Shown here one piece after another: positions 9,409 through 18,878 of a DNA stretch of 64,000 nt. Positions within the stretch are counted from its first letter, which is position 1, and every line of letters begins with the position of its first letter. The DNA is from Galbibacter marinus (GTDB lineage: Bacteria > Bacteroidota > Bacteroidia > Flavobacteriales > Flavobacteriaceae). Both the position numbers and the translations under genes were made by a program. Location: positions 62,001 to 126,000 of the forward strand of contig NZ_AMSG01000009.1 of assembly GCF_000300875.1 (NCBI RefSeq), written 5' to 3'. The notes beneath the pieces were generated by a model that searched no databases, had not been told where the DNA came from, and saw only the letters and a list, made by a program, of their open reading frames with translations.

Positions 9409-10248
9409 TTAAAGCTTTATATCCTCAAAGCTATTGACCGTTTTACGAAGATCTGTTAGCTGGGTAAGTAGCTTTTCTGCAAGATCTAAATGCAACATGT
9501 TTGCTCCGTCACTTTTAGCATTGGCTGGATCAAAATGTGTTTCCATAAAGATACCATCTACTCCTGCTGCGATACCTGCCTTGGCAATGGTGCCAATTAG
9601 TTCAGGCCGTCCTCCAGTTACACCACTACTTTGGTTAGGCTGTTGTAATGAATGGGTTACATCCAAGACTATTGGTGCGTATTGTTTCATGGTAGGAACT
9701 CCTCTAAAATCAACGACCATGTCTTGATATCCATACATGCTTCCTCGGTCGGTAATAATGACTTGCTCATTATTAGAATCCAGTATTTTTTGAACCGCAT
9801 GTTTCATGCTCTCTGGGCTCATAAATTGACCTTTTTTCAAATTAATTGTTTTTCCTGTTTCTGCAGCAGCTACAAGTAAATCAGTTTGACGAACTAAAAA
9901 TGCTGGAATTTGAAGGATATCCACATACTGTGCTGCTAAGTCAGCATCACTTTCTTTATGAATATCGGTGATCGTTGGTAGACCAAATTCTTTAGACACT
10001 TTTGCTAATATCTTTAAAGCTTTTTCATCCCCTATGCCTGTGAAGGAATCAATGCGGCTTCTGTTTGCCTTTTTAAAACTTCCCTTAAATACATAAGGGA
10101 TTCCTAGCTTATCAGTAATTCCAGCCATTTTCTCTGCAATCCTCATAGCCATATCTTCCCCTTCGATAGCACAAGGCCCAGCAAAAAGGAAGAAGTTGTT
10201 CTTATCGGTGTGTTTTATCTGTGGTATTTTATTTAAATCCATTGTCAA
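9409..10248 (-). CDS. kdsA: 3-deoxy-8-phosphooctulonate (KDO-8-P) synthase
   Basis: A 279-residue cytosolic enzyme that condenses PEP with arabinose 5-phosphate to make KDO 8-phosphate for lipopolysaccharide. Family signatures are present: FLFAGPCAIE near residue 20, FKGSFKKANRSRIDSF (substrate binding) near 54-69, and VTHSLQQPN near 197. There is a Met at residues 1 and 3; either could be the start. A -7 box (TATCTTTG on the minus strand) lies 17 bases upstream. It is monocistronic and converges with the araC-type gene. Confidence 0.95.
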   Translation of the reverse strand: MTMDLNKIPQIKHTDKNNFFLFAGPCAIEGEDMAMRIAEKMAGITDKLGIPYVFKGSFKKANRSRIDSFTGIGDEKALKILAKVSKEFGLPTITDIHKESDADLAAQYVDILQIPAFLVRQTDLLVAAAETGKTINLKKGQFMSPESMKHAVQKILDSNNEQVIITDRGSMYGYQDMVVDFRGVPTMKQYAPIVLDVTHSLQQPNQSSGVTGGRPELIGTIAKAGIAAGVDGIFMETHFDPANAKSDGANMLHLDLAEKLLTQLTDLRKTVNSFEDIKL

Positions 10249-10264
10249 TTGTATTTGTACCCTG

Positions 10265-10272
10265 CAAAGATA
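10265..10272 (-). promoter_or_regulatory. kdsA -7 promoter element
   Basis: CAAAGATA on the plus strand reads TATCTTTG on the minus strand, a full match to TAnnTTTG. It lies 17 bases before the kdsA start codon, so the leader is very short. Confidence 0.5.
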
Positions 10273-10386
10273 CGAAGAATCTCAAAGTTGATCTGCGGTA
10301 AAATTAAGTGCAAAAATTTTAGTTTTAACTAAGGGGTAGTTTCTTTTAAATGCTTTGGCTATTTTAGCGCCTTAAAATTTGATCAT

Positions 10387-10968
10387 ATGAGCTTAGAGGA
10401 AAATCTTAAACAGCGTAGTGGAGGTAGTTGTGAATTAAGTAACACAACTGAAAACTTAAAGGTGTATCAGGTCGATTATAATGGACAGACTAATGATGAA
10501 AGAAGTATTTTAATCAGCGAAAAATGTATCGCTCAGATAGATAAGACAGAGGAGGCCGATAGTACTTTTTGGGAACCTATATTACCTATTTCGATGTGGA
10601 GTGAAATTCCAGCTATAAAGGTGATTTCTTGGAGGATGCTTCAGCGATTTAGAAATGAAAGCTGGGCAGTGGACGCCTTGGAGATGATTTATCTTGAGGA
10701 ACAAGAATTAGAGTGGGCAAAAGAATCGGGTGATCATCTTAATGATGCAGGAGGGAAGCTTCATAAGGATAGTAATGGTAATATTCTTCAAAATGGAGAT
10801 ACGGTTACGTTAATTAAAGATCTTGATGTAAAGGGATCTTCTTTAAACGCCAAGATTGGAACCGCAGTTCGAAACATTCGTTTAGTTCACGATAATCCAG
10901 AACAAATCGAAGGAAAGGTCGAAGGACAAATGATTGTTATTTTGACAAAATTTGTCAAAAGACAGTAA
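10387..10968 (+). CDS. PhnA/YjdM-like protein with degenerate zinc ribbon
   Basis: A 193-residue cytosolic protein of the PhnA (YjdM) family, named for genetic linkage to alkylphosphonate use; its true activity is unknown. The conserved C-terminal PhnA domain (about 130-193) is seen in DSNGNILQNGDTVTLIKDL, then KGSSLNAKIGTAVRNIRLV, ending in a basic FVKRQ. In relatives the N-terminal half begins with a CxxC...CxxC zinc ribbon. Here those positions read CELS (near residue 15) and SEKC (near 48), so only two of the four cysteines remain. It is a single gene between kdsA and yidD, converging on yidD. Confidence 0.75.
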   Translation: MSLEENLKQRSGGSCELSNTTENLKVYQVDYNGQTNDERSILISEKCIAQIDKTEEADSTFWEPILPISMWSEIPAIKVISWRMLQRFRNESWAVDALEMIYLEEQELEWAKESGDHLNDAGGKLHKDSNGNILQNGDTVTLIKDLDVKGSSLNAKIGTAVRNIRLVHDNPEQIEGKVEGQMIVILTKFVKRQ

Positions 10969-10996
10969 AGCTAACTAAAAACACACAGGGTCTTTT

Positions 10997-11221
10997 CTAA
11001 GGAACGGGATCGTAGCCTGAGCCGCCCCAAGGGCCACAGCTGGAAATTCGTTTAATAGCTAGCCATCCTCCTTTAAAGAGACCGTGTTTTTTCAAGGCTT
11101 CAATGGTGTATTGAGAACATGTAGGGGAATACCTGCATGCTGCTGGGGTCAATGGAGAAATGACCCCTTGGTATACCCTAACTAAAAAAATAAAAGGGGC
11201 TATGATGATCTTTTTGATCAT
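10997..11221 (-). CDS. yidD: Membrane protein insertion efficiency factor YidD
   Basis: The YidD family comprises small membrane-associated proteins that help YidC insert proteins. The signature is complete: [20 protein letters not shown], then [13 protein letters not shown] and [14 protein letters not shown] at the end. An upstream in-frame ATG at 11243-11245 would add eight residues, but the family normally starts at [10 protein letters not shown], so I take 11221. It follows cysS by 33 bases on the same strand and is probably co-transcribed with it. Confidence 0.93.
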   Translation of the reverse strand: MIKKIIIAPFIFLVRVYQGVISPLTPAACRYSPTCSQYTIEALKKHGLFKGGWLAIKRISSCGPWGGSGYDPVP

Positions 11222-11254
11222 GACTTTAAAAGTTTTTTCGGCCAAAGACTTCCC

Positions 11255-12739
11255 TTACTGAAAATCGAAGGTCGTTCCTTCCTTTGCATCCTTTAATGCC
11301 ACTCCTAAGGCTGCAAGTTCATCTCTAATTTTATCTGAGGTAGAAAAATCTCTATTAGCTCTTGCCTCAGCGCGCAATTGAATTAAAAGCTCAATAGTGC
11401 CATTGAGTCTTTCAGTGGAACTATCCTGAGCGATACTCTCATCAACAAGACCTAAAACATCAAAGATAAATCCTTTCATGGTCTTTTGTAGAAGATTCAG
11501 GTCATCCTGGGTAATTTGAGCCTTTTTATCCTTTATAAGATTAACCTGTTTGACTGCTTCAAATAGGTGAGCAATTAAAATTGGGCTATTGAAATCGTCA
11601 TTCATTGCTTGGTAACACTGCTGTCTCCACTTGGCAACATCAAAATCCGAACTGCTTGATACCTCAAGCTGTGATAAAGAGTTGTAGGCCTCAAGGAGCC
11701 TATTGAATCCTTTCTCAGAGGCCAAAAGGGCATCGTTGCTAAAATCTAATATACTTCTGTAATGTGCCTGAAGCATAAAGAAGCGCGTTACTGAAGGGGT
11801 GAAAGACTTGCTTAGGATATCATTGTTCCCTGAGAATATCTCATTGGGAAGTATATTGTTTCCAGTGGATTTGGCCATCTTTTTCCCATTTAAGGTCAAG
11901 AGATTGGCATGCATCCAATAATTTACAGGACTTTTACCCGTGGCTGCTTGTGCTTGGGCAATTTCACATTCGTGATGTGGGAATTTAAGATCCATTCCGC
12001 CACCGTGTATATCAAATTGTTCTCCAAGGTATTTAGAACTCATGGTTGTACATTCTAAATGCCAGCCTGGGAATCCATCGCTCCAAGGCGACGGCCAACG
12101 CATGATATGCTGAGGTTCCGCCTTTTTCCAAAGTGCAAAATCCTGTGGATTTTTTTTCTCAGATTGACCTGCGGTTTCTCTGGTGTTATGGATGAGATCT
12201 TCGATATTTCTCTTACTCAACGCTCCGTAGTGATTGGTCTTATTGTATTTTAAGACGTCAAAATATACAGATCCATTGACAATGTACCCAAAGCCATTAT
12301 CGATAATTTCTTTTATAATCTCAATTTGTTCAATAATATGCCCTGTCGCAGTGGGTTCAATACTTGGAGGCAAGTTATTGAAACGCATTAAGGTGTTGTG
12401 GAAATCAACCGTATAACGTTGAACCACTTCCATCGGTTCAATTTGTTCTAATCTTGCTTTTTTGGCAATACGATCTTCACCCACATCCGCGTCATTTTCC
12501 AAATGTCCGGCATCGGTGATATTTCGTACATAACGAACCTTATATCCCAGGTGCTTTAAGTAGCGAAAAACCAAATCAAAAGAGATAAAGGTTCTACAGT
12601 TTCCTAAGTGTACATTACTATATACAGTAGGACCACAGACATACATGCCTATATAGCCTTCTGTAATAGATTTAAAAACTTCTTTTTCTGAGGAAATTGA
12701 ATTGTAGATTTTTAACTCGTTTTCTTGATATGCCTGCAT
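11255..12739 (-). CDS. cysS: Cysteinyl-tRNA synthetase
   Basis: A 494-residue class I synthetase charging tRNA-Cys. The N-terminal [19 protein letters not shown] carries the HIGH-like HLGN and the first zinc cysteine. Further zinc ligands lie near 220-250 (WHLECTTMS and [13 protein letters not shown]). KMAKSTGN near 280 is the KMSKS loop. The C-terminal DALR-type helical region ends with [20 protein letters not shown]. Length is normal. It precedes yidD. Confidence 0.96.
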   Translation of the reverse strand: MQAYQENELKIYNSISSEKEVFKSITEGYIGMYVCGPTVYSNVHLGNCRTFISFDLVFRYLKHLGYKVRYVRNITDAGHLENDADVGEDRIAKKARLEQIEPMEVVQRYTVDFHNTLMRFNNLPPSIEPTATGHIIEQIEIIKEIIDNGFGYIVNGSVYFDVLKYNKTNHYGALSKRNIEDLIHNTRETAGQSEKKNPQDFALWKKAEPQHIMRWPSPWSDGFPGWHLECTTMSSKYLGEQFDIHGGGMDLKFPHHECEIAQAQAATGKSPVNYWMHANLLTLNGKKMAKSTGNNILPNEIFSGNNDILSKSFTPSVTRFFMLQAHYRSILDFSNDALLASEKGFNRLLEAYNSLSQLEVSSSSDFDVAKWRQQCYQAMNDDFNSPILIAHLFEAVKQVNLIKDKKAQITQDDLNLLQKTMKGFIFDVLGLVDESIAQDSSTERLNGTIELLIQLRAEARANRDFSTSDKIRDELAALGVALKDAKEGTTFDFQ

Positions 12740-12797
12740 GCTACTTTTGGATCGTTTTTGTTATACGTTGTATTTTCAGGGGTGTTTTAAAAAGATC

Positions 12798-13484
12798 TTA
12801 GAATTCAGTATCCAGTTTAATATAATCCAAAAACTCTCTACGAACAGCATTGTCTTTGAATTTACCTCCGAACTCGGCTGTAACTGTACTACTCTCAATA
12901 TCGCGAATTCCTCTTGAATTCACGCATAGGTGTTTGGCATCGATCACACAGGCCACATCTTTGGTATTCAAGGCTCTTTGTAACTCCTGAACGATCTGCA
13001 TGGTCATACGTTCTTGAACTTGTGGTCTTTTGGCGAAATAATCGACGATACGATTCATTTTAGATAGACCTACTACCGAACCATTGGAAATATAGGCAAT
13101 ATGTGCGCGTCCGACAATGGGTAATAAGTGATGCTCACAGGTAGAATATACTGTAATGTTTTTCTCCACTAGCATTTCTCCATATTTGTATTTATTGGAG
13201 AAGGTAGAGGCCTTTGGTCTTCGATCAGGATGCAGCCCAGCAAAAATTTCTTTGACAAACATTTTAGCCACCCTTCTTGGAGTCCCTCTAAGGCTGTCAT
13301 CAGTTAGGTCCAGTCCTAGAGTTTCTAAAATGGTATACATCTGGGACTCTATTTGTTCTATTTTCTGATCATCTGACAATTCAAAAGCATCGGCTCTCAT
13401 AGGTGTTTCTGCTGCTGATGATACGTGATCATTTCCTAAATCTTCATAATGATCCTCTAACGCTTTGTCTATTTTCATGTGCAT
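12798..13484 (-). CDS. folE: GTP cyclohydrolase I
   Basis: A 228-residue enzyme that converts GTP to dihydroneopterin triphosphate for folate synthesis. Diagnostic segments are TPRRVAKMFVKEIFAG, then CEHHLLPIVGRAHIAY with zinc ligands Cys and His near residues 118-121, GLSKMNRIVDYFAKRPQVQE, and CVIDAKHLCVNSRGI with the third zinc ligand. The N-terminal 40 residues are acidic and variable. It starts 59 bases after cysS's upstream edge on the same strand, but two candidate -7 boxes lie just ahead of it, so it has its own promoter. Confidence 0.96.
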   Translation of the reverse strand: MHMKIDKALEDHYEDLGNDHVSSAAETPMRADAFELSDDQKIEQIESQMYTILETLGLDLTDDSLRGTPRRVAKMFVKEIFAGLHPDRRPKASTFSNKYKYGEMLVEKNITVYSTCEHHLLPIVGRAHIAYISNGSVVGLSKMNRIVDYFAKRPQVQERMTMQIVQELQRALNTKDVACVIDAKHLCVNSRGIRDIESSTVTAEFGGKFKDNAVRREFLDYIKLDTEF

Positions 13485-13546
13485 GTTTTTTATAAAAAAG
13501 AATTAAAATTTAACTGTTCTTTGTAATTTTAGGGAAACCGACCGTA

Positions 13547-13608
13547 CAAATATAATTCATTCACAAATGCATCCTTGGCGCGATCTCTAAAAATTGAGTG
13601 CAAAGATA
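13547..13608 (-). promoter_or_regulatory. Candidate folE promoter elements
   Basis: Two minus-strand -7 boxes precede folE: TATATTTG (plus CAAATATA, 13547-13554) and TATCTTTG (plus CAAAGATA, 13601-13608), 63 and 117 bases before the start codon. Both match TAnnTTTG. Which is used cannot be told from sequence. The rest of the 290-base gap to the next gene shows no coding potential. Confidence 0.4.
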
Positions 13609-13777
13609 CGTAATTAGGATTGAATCCCTATTTTAATTCACTATCGCTTTTGTTGTTTTAAAGCTTAAGCTTCACAATTCGAGCGATCTACTAGGTGTAA
13701 CGCCAGTCTAAAGAACATTAGTTGTAATTTTTAGTCAAAACTTTCGTTTTGCTAACAAACATTTAAAAATAAAATCG

Positions 13778-14215
13778 ATGAATGATGCTATTGAAGTGAA
13801 TCTTATACTCAATTCTCCCATAGAAACCATTTGGGATGCGATTACAAAGCCAGAAATTATGGAGAAGTGGTATTTTAAGGTGCATGGTTTTGAACTTAAA
13901 CATCGCTGTGAATTTTATTTTTACGAACCCAGTGGAGAGAATTTCAAACATGTTTGTAAGATCTTAGAAGTAGAACCTCTAAGGCGTCTTCGTCATACAT
14001 GGACCTATCCGGAGATCAGCAAAGGAGTCTCCATAGTGAGTTGGGATTTATTTAAAGAAGGTTCCTATACCTGTATTCGCTTAAGACATCAGGGAGTAGA
14101 AAACTTTCAAGACGGTAGCGATGCTTTATCTGTTGAAAGTTTTGAGGCAGGCTGGGAAGATATTGTAAAAAGAAGCCTTCCAGACTACCTCAAAAGTACT
14201 TTATATAAACGTTGA
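13778..14215 (+). CDS. SRPBCC (AHSA1-type START-like) domain protein
   Basis: A 145-residue cytosolic protein made of one SRPBCC lipid/ligand-binding fold. The N-terminal IEVNLILNSPIETIWDAITKPEIMEKW is the usual AHSA1-like opening, and the C-terminal FEAGWEDIVKRSLPDYL is the closing helix. Such proteins bind hydrophobic ligands or act as Hsp90 cochaperone-like modules; no substrate can be named. It is a single gene convergent with the porin gene, with stop codons about 25 bases apart. Confidence 0.75.
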   Translation: MNDAIEVNLILNSPIETIWDAITKPEIMEKWYFKVHGFELKHRCEFYFYEPSGENFKHVCKILEVEPLRRLRHTWTYPEISKGVSIVSWDLFKEGSYTCIRLRHQGVENFQDGSDALSVESFEAGWEDIVKRSLPDYLKSTLYKR

Positions 14216-14239
14216 TTTTTTTAAATTTTCTCTCTTTTT

Positions 14240-15766
14240 TTACATGGTAAAGGTGTAGGAAAGTACCACCCGCGTTCTTTTTTCATCAAAATAAGATGTT
14301 GAGGTAAGTCCTGTATCGTATAAGGGGATATTGTAGTCTCTTTGAGATTGACTAAACCCTAAATCCAATCGAGACGTTCCGAAAGTATATCCTATCCCAG
14401 CGGAGTATCCATTGAGATCTCCCATAGTGAAGCCATCTGCATAAGGACTTTCCTCGAAGCGATACCCAGCTCTTAGACTGAGCTTGTCTAGGCGATATTC
14501 ACCACCTAATCTTACCGTGGAAGTAGCCTTGAACTCATCAGCGATCAACTCATTTTCTTCTCCAAAATAGGCATCATTGTTTGGCTTTAGCTTGGCCTTA
14601 GCCATGTCTTGATATTGATAATCAACACTAATTAGTCCATTTGATCCAAATACAAAAGCCATACTACCGGTCCATATTCCTGGTATTTGTATCTTATAAT
14701 CTGGAAATACTAAGGTAGTGTGTGGTGTGTTTTCAGAATAGAGAAGCTCTGTGGAAGACGCATCCTGGTAGTAATCAGTGTTTATACGCTGAAATAACTC
14801 ATCGGTCATTGAATACCAAGTTGGCGATTGATAGCTCGCACCAAGGCGGATCAAATCATTAACCTTTGCGATACCACCTAAATTAAATGAAAACCCATTT
14901 CCATAAGTAAATAGTTCGTTATCAAATTGTACATATTGCAAGTTCGATGCATCTGAGTAACCCTCTTCATCGAAACGGGTAATTTTTTCGCGCTCTACAC
15001 TGTGGAAGTTAAGACCAGCTCCAAAATAAAATTGATCGGTAAATTGGGTTGCAAAATTTACCATAAACTTGCTGTTGAAACCCGAGGTGTATACATGTTG
15101 ATTATGGTAAAGGCTATTGCCAAAAGCAGCGTTGGAGACATATTGGGTCTGATCTTCATTTTCACTTACTGGATTAATGATGTAGTTTTGGTAGCCTAAA
15201 AGTGCTTGTTGCGCTGGGTAACCATAGCTATAACCTAAATCAATATAACGATCTGTAACATTTTCCCCGCTAAAAACTTCCAACTCATTTAAAGGAACCC
15301 CTTGGGCATTGTTTACAAAATAATCTGCAATGGAACTATTGCCATTACCACTGATAAGGTACTCGTTTTCAAAGCTGTTGTTAAGTTCGTAACCCACAGC
15401 TAAGGAGAATTTTTTCCAAGGAGAATTAGACATGTTGTTAAAGACAAATACACCACCTGCTTGGTTAAACTGTAGATCTGAAACATCAGTTTTATTCTGC
15501 TCATTGAAATAACGTCCTTTATTGTTTAGCCCGTAATATCCTGCTGATACTGTAAAAGCAGAAGTGTTAAAGACTGCTGATCCTGCAGGGTTTATATTAA
15601 GTGCAGAAAGGTCGCCGCCAAGGGCTCCAAAAGCTCCACTCATACTTTGAAAACGCGCTGTTCCGTTTAAATCATCATCTCCATAAAGGGCAACGTCATG
15701 TCTGTTTTGGGCGTATATTGAGCCTGCTGCCCAAAGGACTGCTATGGTTAAAATATATTTCTTCAT
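14240..15766 (-). CDS. OmpP1/FadL/TodX-family outer-membrane protein
   Basis: A 508-residue outer-membrane beta-barrel with a 19-residue signal peptide (MKKYILTIAVLWAAGSIYA). The post-signal segment DLNGTARFQSMSGAFGALGGDLSALNINPAGSA is the N-terminal hatch typical of FadL-type hydrophobic-compound transporters, and the barrel ends VVLSYTFTM. The likely role is diffusion of long-chain fatty acids or other hydrophobic molecules; some database relatives are called hemin receptors without proof. It lies 21 bases after a lipoprotein gene on the same strand, so the two may form an operon. Confidence 0.82.
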   Translation of the reverse strand: MKKYILTIAVLWAAGSIYAQNRHDVALYGDDDLNGTARFQSMSGAFGALGGDLSALNINPAGSAVFNTSAFTVSAGYYGLNNKGRYFNEQNKTDVSDLQFNQAGGVFVFNNMSNSPWKKFSLAVGYELNNSFENEYLISGNGNSSIADYFVNNAQGVPLNELEVFSGENVTDRYIDLGYSYGYPAQQALLGYQNYIINPVSENEDQTQYVSNAAFGNSLYHNQHVYTSGFNSKFMVNFATQFTDQFYFGAGLNFHSVEREKITRFDEEGYSDASNLQYVQFDNELFTYGNGFSFNLGGIAKVNDLIRLGASYQSPTWYSMTDELFQRINTDYYQDASSTELLYSENTPHTTLVFPDYKIQIPGIWTGSMAFVFGSNGLISVDYQYQDMAKAKLKPNNDAYFGEENELIADEFKATSTVRLGGEYRLDKLSLRAGYRFEESPYADGFTMGDLNGYSAGIGYTFGTSRLDLGFSQSQRDYNIPLYDTGLTSTSYFDEKRTRVVLSYTFTM

Positions 15767-15787
15767 GGGTAATTTTTTTGTTAAAAA

Positions 15788-16957
15788 TTATCTTCGACTA
15801 CTTCTACTACCTGAACTTCTAGTACCGCTACTACTTCTAGAGGAGCTTCCAGAGGATCTCGAATAGGTGTTTCCACTACTTCTTGTTGTCGAAGGTCTAG
15901 AGTAGGTGTTTGAGCTTCTGTTAGAGGAATTCGACCTTGAATAGGTTGAATTTCTATTAGAGTTGGTAGAGCGAGACGACCTGTTGTAGGTGTTGTTACT
16001 ACTACGACTGTTTCTCGAATAGGTAGAATTGTCAGTTCCTCTAGAACTGTTTCTAGTAGAATACCCTGGGTTTCTGCTATATCTTCCATCTACACCAACT
16101 CGAGAAGAGTTTGAGTAGCCACTATTTCTAGTGGAGGTTCTTTGACCTTGACGATATCCATTCTGATCAGATGATCTTGAATATCCTCTCGAGGTTCTAG
16201 AATAACCATCAGAGACTCTGCTTGAAGTTCTTTCGTATCTATTAACTGCTGTGCTTGTTCTAGCGTAATATCCTCGTCTTGAGTTTGTATAAGCATAACT
16301 TCTTGAATAATGAGGTCTGTGATATGGATAGTAATAATGTCCATAGTACGAGCCATATCCATAATAGGGGTTGTAATATCCTCTATATCCGTAACCCCAG
16401 TAGGGACTACCCCATCCCCATCCATAATAGGATGGACCCCAATATGGGTAATGTCCTCCCCATCCATAGTAGCCACCATAACCATAATAGCCACTCCATC
16501 CGTAATAACCACTCCATCCGAAATTGTTATATACGTTTACGATGGTTTGCTCAGGGTTGTCACCCCAACCAGGATTTCCTCCATTGTAGTTATTTGTGTA
16601 TTGTTGTACTATTGCTGTGCTATCAACTGCGGCGCTGCTGTAACTATCAACGTCAGTGAAGACTTCATTTTCTTTTCTGTATTCCATGGCCTGACCTAAA
16701 ACTTCGGCTTGGCTTCCAAAGTAGCTTTGATAATCACTGATAACAACAGGATTAGTAGCATTTTGATCGCTTCTTTGCGTTTGTCTAGTCTGAGGCGCAG
16801 ACTCTGTAGAGGTGCCTTGGTTGTTGTCTGAATATATGCCATCAGTACTTCCGTAGGTTGCTTGTTGGTATGAGCCACAAGAACTCAAGAGCATGCCGAT
16901 GACAAAAACAACCGAGTATGCTTTAAAGTTAATATGTGTATATGGTGCTTTCATCAT
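15788..16957 (-). CDS. Low-complexity lipoprotein, Tyr/Gly/Trp-rich then Ser/Arg-rich
   Basis: A 389-residue lipoprotein with signal VVFVIGMLLSSCG; the lipidated Cys is at about residue 27. Residues 130-215 are built of YG/YW/GWG repeats. Residues 215-389 are almost all Ser, Arg, Asn, Thr and Tyr (SRSS/NTYSR repeats) and very basic. Between them is no catalytic domain I recognise. Flavobacteria carry similar proteins annotated only as hypothetical or vitellogenin-like. The repetitive DNA produces long open frames on both strands, which are shadows. It immediately precedes the FadL-like gene. An envelope-surface or polyanion-binding role is speculation. Confidence 0.75.
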   Translation of the reverse strand: MMKAPYTHINFKAYSVVFVIGMLLSSCGSYQQATYGSTDGIYSDNNQGTSTESAPQTRQTQRSDQNATNPVVISDYQSYFGSQAEVLGQAMEYRKENEVFTDVDSYSSAAVDSTAIVQQYTNNYNGGNPGWGDNPEQTIVNVYNNFGWSGYYGWSGYYGYGGYYGWGGHYPYWGPSYYGWGWGSPYWGYGYRGYYNPYYGYGSYYGHYYYPYHRPHYSRSYAYTNSRRGYYARTSTAVNRYERTSSRVSDGYSRTSRGYSRSSDQNGYRQGQRTSTRNSGYSNSSRVGVDGRYSRNPGYSTRNSSRGTDNSTYSRNSRSSNNTYNRSSRSTNSNRNSTYSRSNSSNRSSNTYSRPSTTRSSGNTYSRSSGSSSRSSSGTRSSGSRSSRR

Positions 16958-17056
16958 TGCAATTTTTTATTGTTGAACATAACAAAAATAGTTAGTTTTG
17001 CCAAACTATTCATTTCATTTAACTAAGGTACAAGATTTGTGCCAAACTACTGTAAC

Positions 17057-18532
17057 ATGGCAAAGAATTTAACGAGTCGAGAAGAGGATTATTCGAAATG
17101 GTATAACGAACTGGTTGTAAAAGCGGATCTCGCTGAGAACTCTGCAGTTAGGGGTTGTATGGTCATTAAGCCCTATGGATACGCCATATGGGAAAAGATG
17201 CAAGCGGAGCTTGACCGAATGTTTAAAGAAACAGGACATCAGAACGCATATTTCCCGTTATTTATTCCAAAATCGTTTTTAAGTAAAGAAGCGGACCATG
17301 TAGAAGGCTTTGCTAAAGAATGTGCAGTAGTGACCCATTACCGTTTAAAAAATGATGAAAATGGTGGGGGGGTAGTAGTGGATCCAGATGCTAAATTAGA
17401 AGAAGAGCTTATTGTAAGACCTACTTCAGAAACCATTATTTGGGATACCTACAGAAAATGGGTTCAGTCCTATCGGGACTTGCCGATTTTAGTCAATCAA
17501 TGGGCGAATGTGGTACGTTGGGAGATGCGAACTCGTTTGTTTTTAAGAACTGCCGAATTCTTATGGCAAGAAGGACATACGGCTCATGAAACCAAAGAAG
17601 AAGCAGTTAAAGAGGCAGAACAAATGATGAATGTCTATGCTGACTTCGCTGAGAACTTTATGGGTGTTCCAGTAATAAAAGGAACAAAAACCGATAGCGA
17701 ACGATTTGCAGGGGCTTTGGAGACCTACTGTATCGAAGCTTTGATGCAAGACGGTAAAGCATTACAAGCGGGTACATCACACTTTTTGGGACAGAATTTT
17801 GCCAAAGCATTTGATGTAAAATTTGCTACTCGCCAAGGGAAACAAGAACATGTTTGGGCTACTTCGTGGGGGGTGTCTACACGATTGATGGGAGCACTTA
17901 TTATGACTCATAGCGATGATAATGGGTTAGTATTACCTCCCAAACTTGCTCCAATTCAGGTAGTGATTGTTCCAATCTATAAAGGGCAAGAGCAACTTGA
18001 TGCCATTAGCCAACGCGTTGAGCCATTTATAAAAGAAATGAGGGCTAAGGGAATTTCGGTAAAATTTGATGATAGAGATACTCAAAAGCCAGGTTGGAAA
18101 TTTAATGAGTACGAATTAAAGGGAGTGCCACTTCGTCTGGCTATCGGAATGCGAGATATGGAGAACAATACCTTTGAGGTTGCTCGTAGAGATACTTTGA
18201 CTAAAGAATCTGTATCCATGGATGGCATAGTTGATCGTCTTGAAGAGCTGCTAAATCAAATGCAGGAGAATATCTATCAAAAAGCTTTAGATTATAGAGA
18301 TGCTCATATTACAGAGGTTGATACTTTTGAGGAGTTTAAAACCTTATTAGAGACCAAAGGAGGGTTTTTGTCTGCTCATTGGGATGGAACAGAGGAAACA
18401 GAGGCTAAAATAAAAGAATTGACCAAAGCAAGTATCCGTTGTATCGCCTTAGATGCTAAGGAGGAAAATGGTAGTTGTATTTACTCAGGTAAGCCTTCGA
18501 AAAGGCGCGTTCTCTTTGCAAAAGCGTACTAA
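17057..18532 (+). CDS. proS: Prolyl-tRNA synthetase (archaeal/eukaryotic-like short form)
   Basis: A class II synthetase charging tRNA-Pro. At 491 residues it lacks the bacterial insertion (editing) domain and belongs to the ProS type 3 group common in Bacteroidota. Motif 2 is seen around [34 protein letters not shown] precedes it, and the motif 3 region is around [17 protein letters not shown]. The anticodon-binding domain follows ([14 protein letters not shown]), then a C-terminal zinc-like domain ending AKAY. A GTG at 17039 in frame is possible, but ATG 17057 gives the usual [17 protein letters not shown] start. Confidence 0.95.
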   Translation: MAKNLTSREEDYSKWYNELVVKADLAENSAVRGCMVIKPYGYAIWEKMQAELDRMFKETGHQNAYFPLFIPKSFLSKEADHVEGFAKECAVVTHYRLKNDENGGGVVVDPDAKLEEELIVRPTSETIIWDTYRKWVQSYRDLPILVNQWANVVRWEMRTRLFLRTAEFLWQEGHTAHETKEEAVKEAEQMMNVYADFAENFMGVPVIKGTKTDSERFAGALETYCIEALMQDGKALQAGTSHFLGQNFAKAFDVKFATRQGKQEHVWATSWGVSTRLMGALIMTHSDDNGLVLPPKLAPIQVVIVPIYKGQEQLDAISQRVEPFIKEMRAKGISVKFDDRDTQKPGWKFNEYELKGVPLRLAIGMRDMENNTFEVARRDTLTKESVSMDGIVDRLEELLNQMQENIYQKALDYRDAHITEVDTFEEFKTLLETKGGFLSAHWDGTEETEAKIKELTKASIRCIALDAKEENGSCIYSGKPSKRRVLFAKAY

Positions 18533-18565
18533 TTTCAAAATTTTTAAAAATTTTAATTATTACTA

Positions 18566-18595
18566 TTGCATGATTTAAAAATAGTTGTATTTTTG
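18566..18595 (+). promoter_or_regulatory. Promoter of the tRNA-Glu pair
   Basis: TTG at 18566-18568, a 19-base spacer, and TATTTTTG at 18588-18595 match the Bacteroidota -33/-7 arrangement. The predicted start is about 16 bases before the first tRNA. Confidence 0.6.
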
Positions 18596-18617
18596 CATCC
18601 GCATTTGAGAAAATAAT

Positions 18618-18689
18618 GGTCCGTTCGTCTAGGGGTTAGGACGCCAGGTTTTCATCCTGGTAACAGGGGTTCGATTCCCCTACGGACTA
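18618..18689 (+). tRNA. tRNA-Glu (anticodon TTC), copy 1
   Basis: A 72-base cloverleaf. The acceptor GGTCCGT pairs with ACGGACT (first pair G-T), discriminator A. The anticodon stem CCAGG/CCTGG encloses loop TTTTCAT, giving TTC. The T arm is AGGGG-TTCGATT-CCCCT. CCA is not encoded. Confidence 0.97.
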
Positions 18690-18745
18690 CTAAAGAAAAG
18701 AGTTCTTTAAAATAACGTGAAATCAAAAATTTCACAATTAATTTT

Positions 18746-18817
18746 GGTCCGTTCGTCTAGGGGTTAGGACGCCAGGTTTTCATCCTGGTAACAGGGGTTC
18801 GATTCCCCTACGGACTA
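18746..18817 (+). tRNA. tRNA-Glu (anticodon TTC), copy 2
   Basis: Identical over all 72 bases to copy 1 and separated from it by 56 bases. The spacer contains no good -7 box, so both are probably cut from one precursor transcribed from the promoter at 18566-18595. rpsT follows 61 bases later. Confidence 0.97.
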
Positions 18818-18847
18818 CAGGTAAACAATTAAGCAGATAGAAATCTG

Positions 18848-18855
18848 TACATTTG
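18848..18855 (+). promoter_or_regulatory. rpsT -7 promoter element
   Basis: TACATTTG matches TAnnTTTG and lies 23 bases before the rpsT start codon. No clear Shine-Dalgarno sequence follows, as is usual in this phylum. Confidence 0.5.
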
Positions 18856-18878
18856 TAAAAATTTTATAACGTAGTAAG

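Noticed and set aside
15781-16699. Several long open frames on both strands (15781-16089, 16090-16512, 16279-16659, 16310-16699)
   Set aside because: They arise from the repetitive codons of the low-complexity lipoprotein and have no start context or recognisable domains.
17039-17056. GTG start for proS
   Set aside because: It adds only six residues not expected in the family; ATG 17057 gives the usual N terminus.
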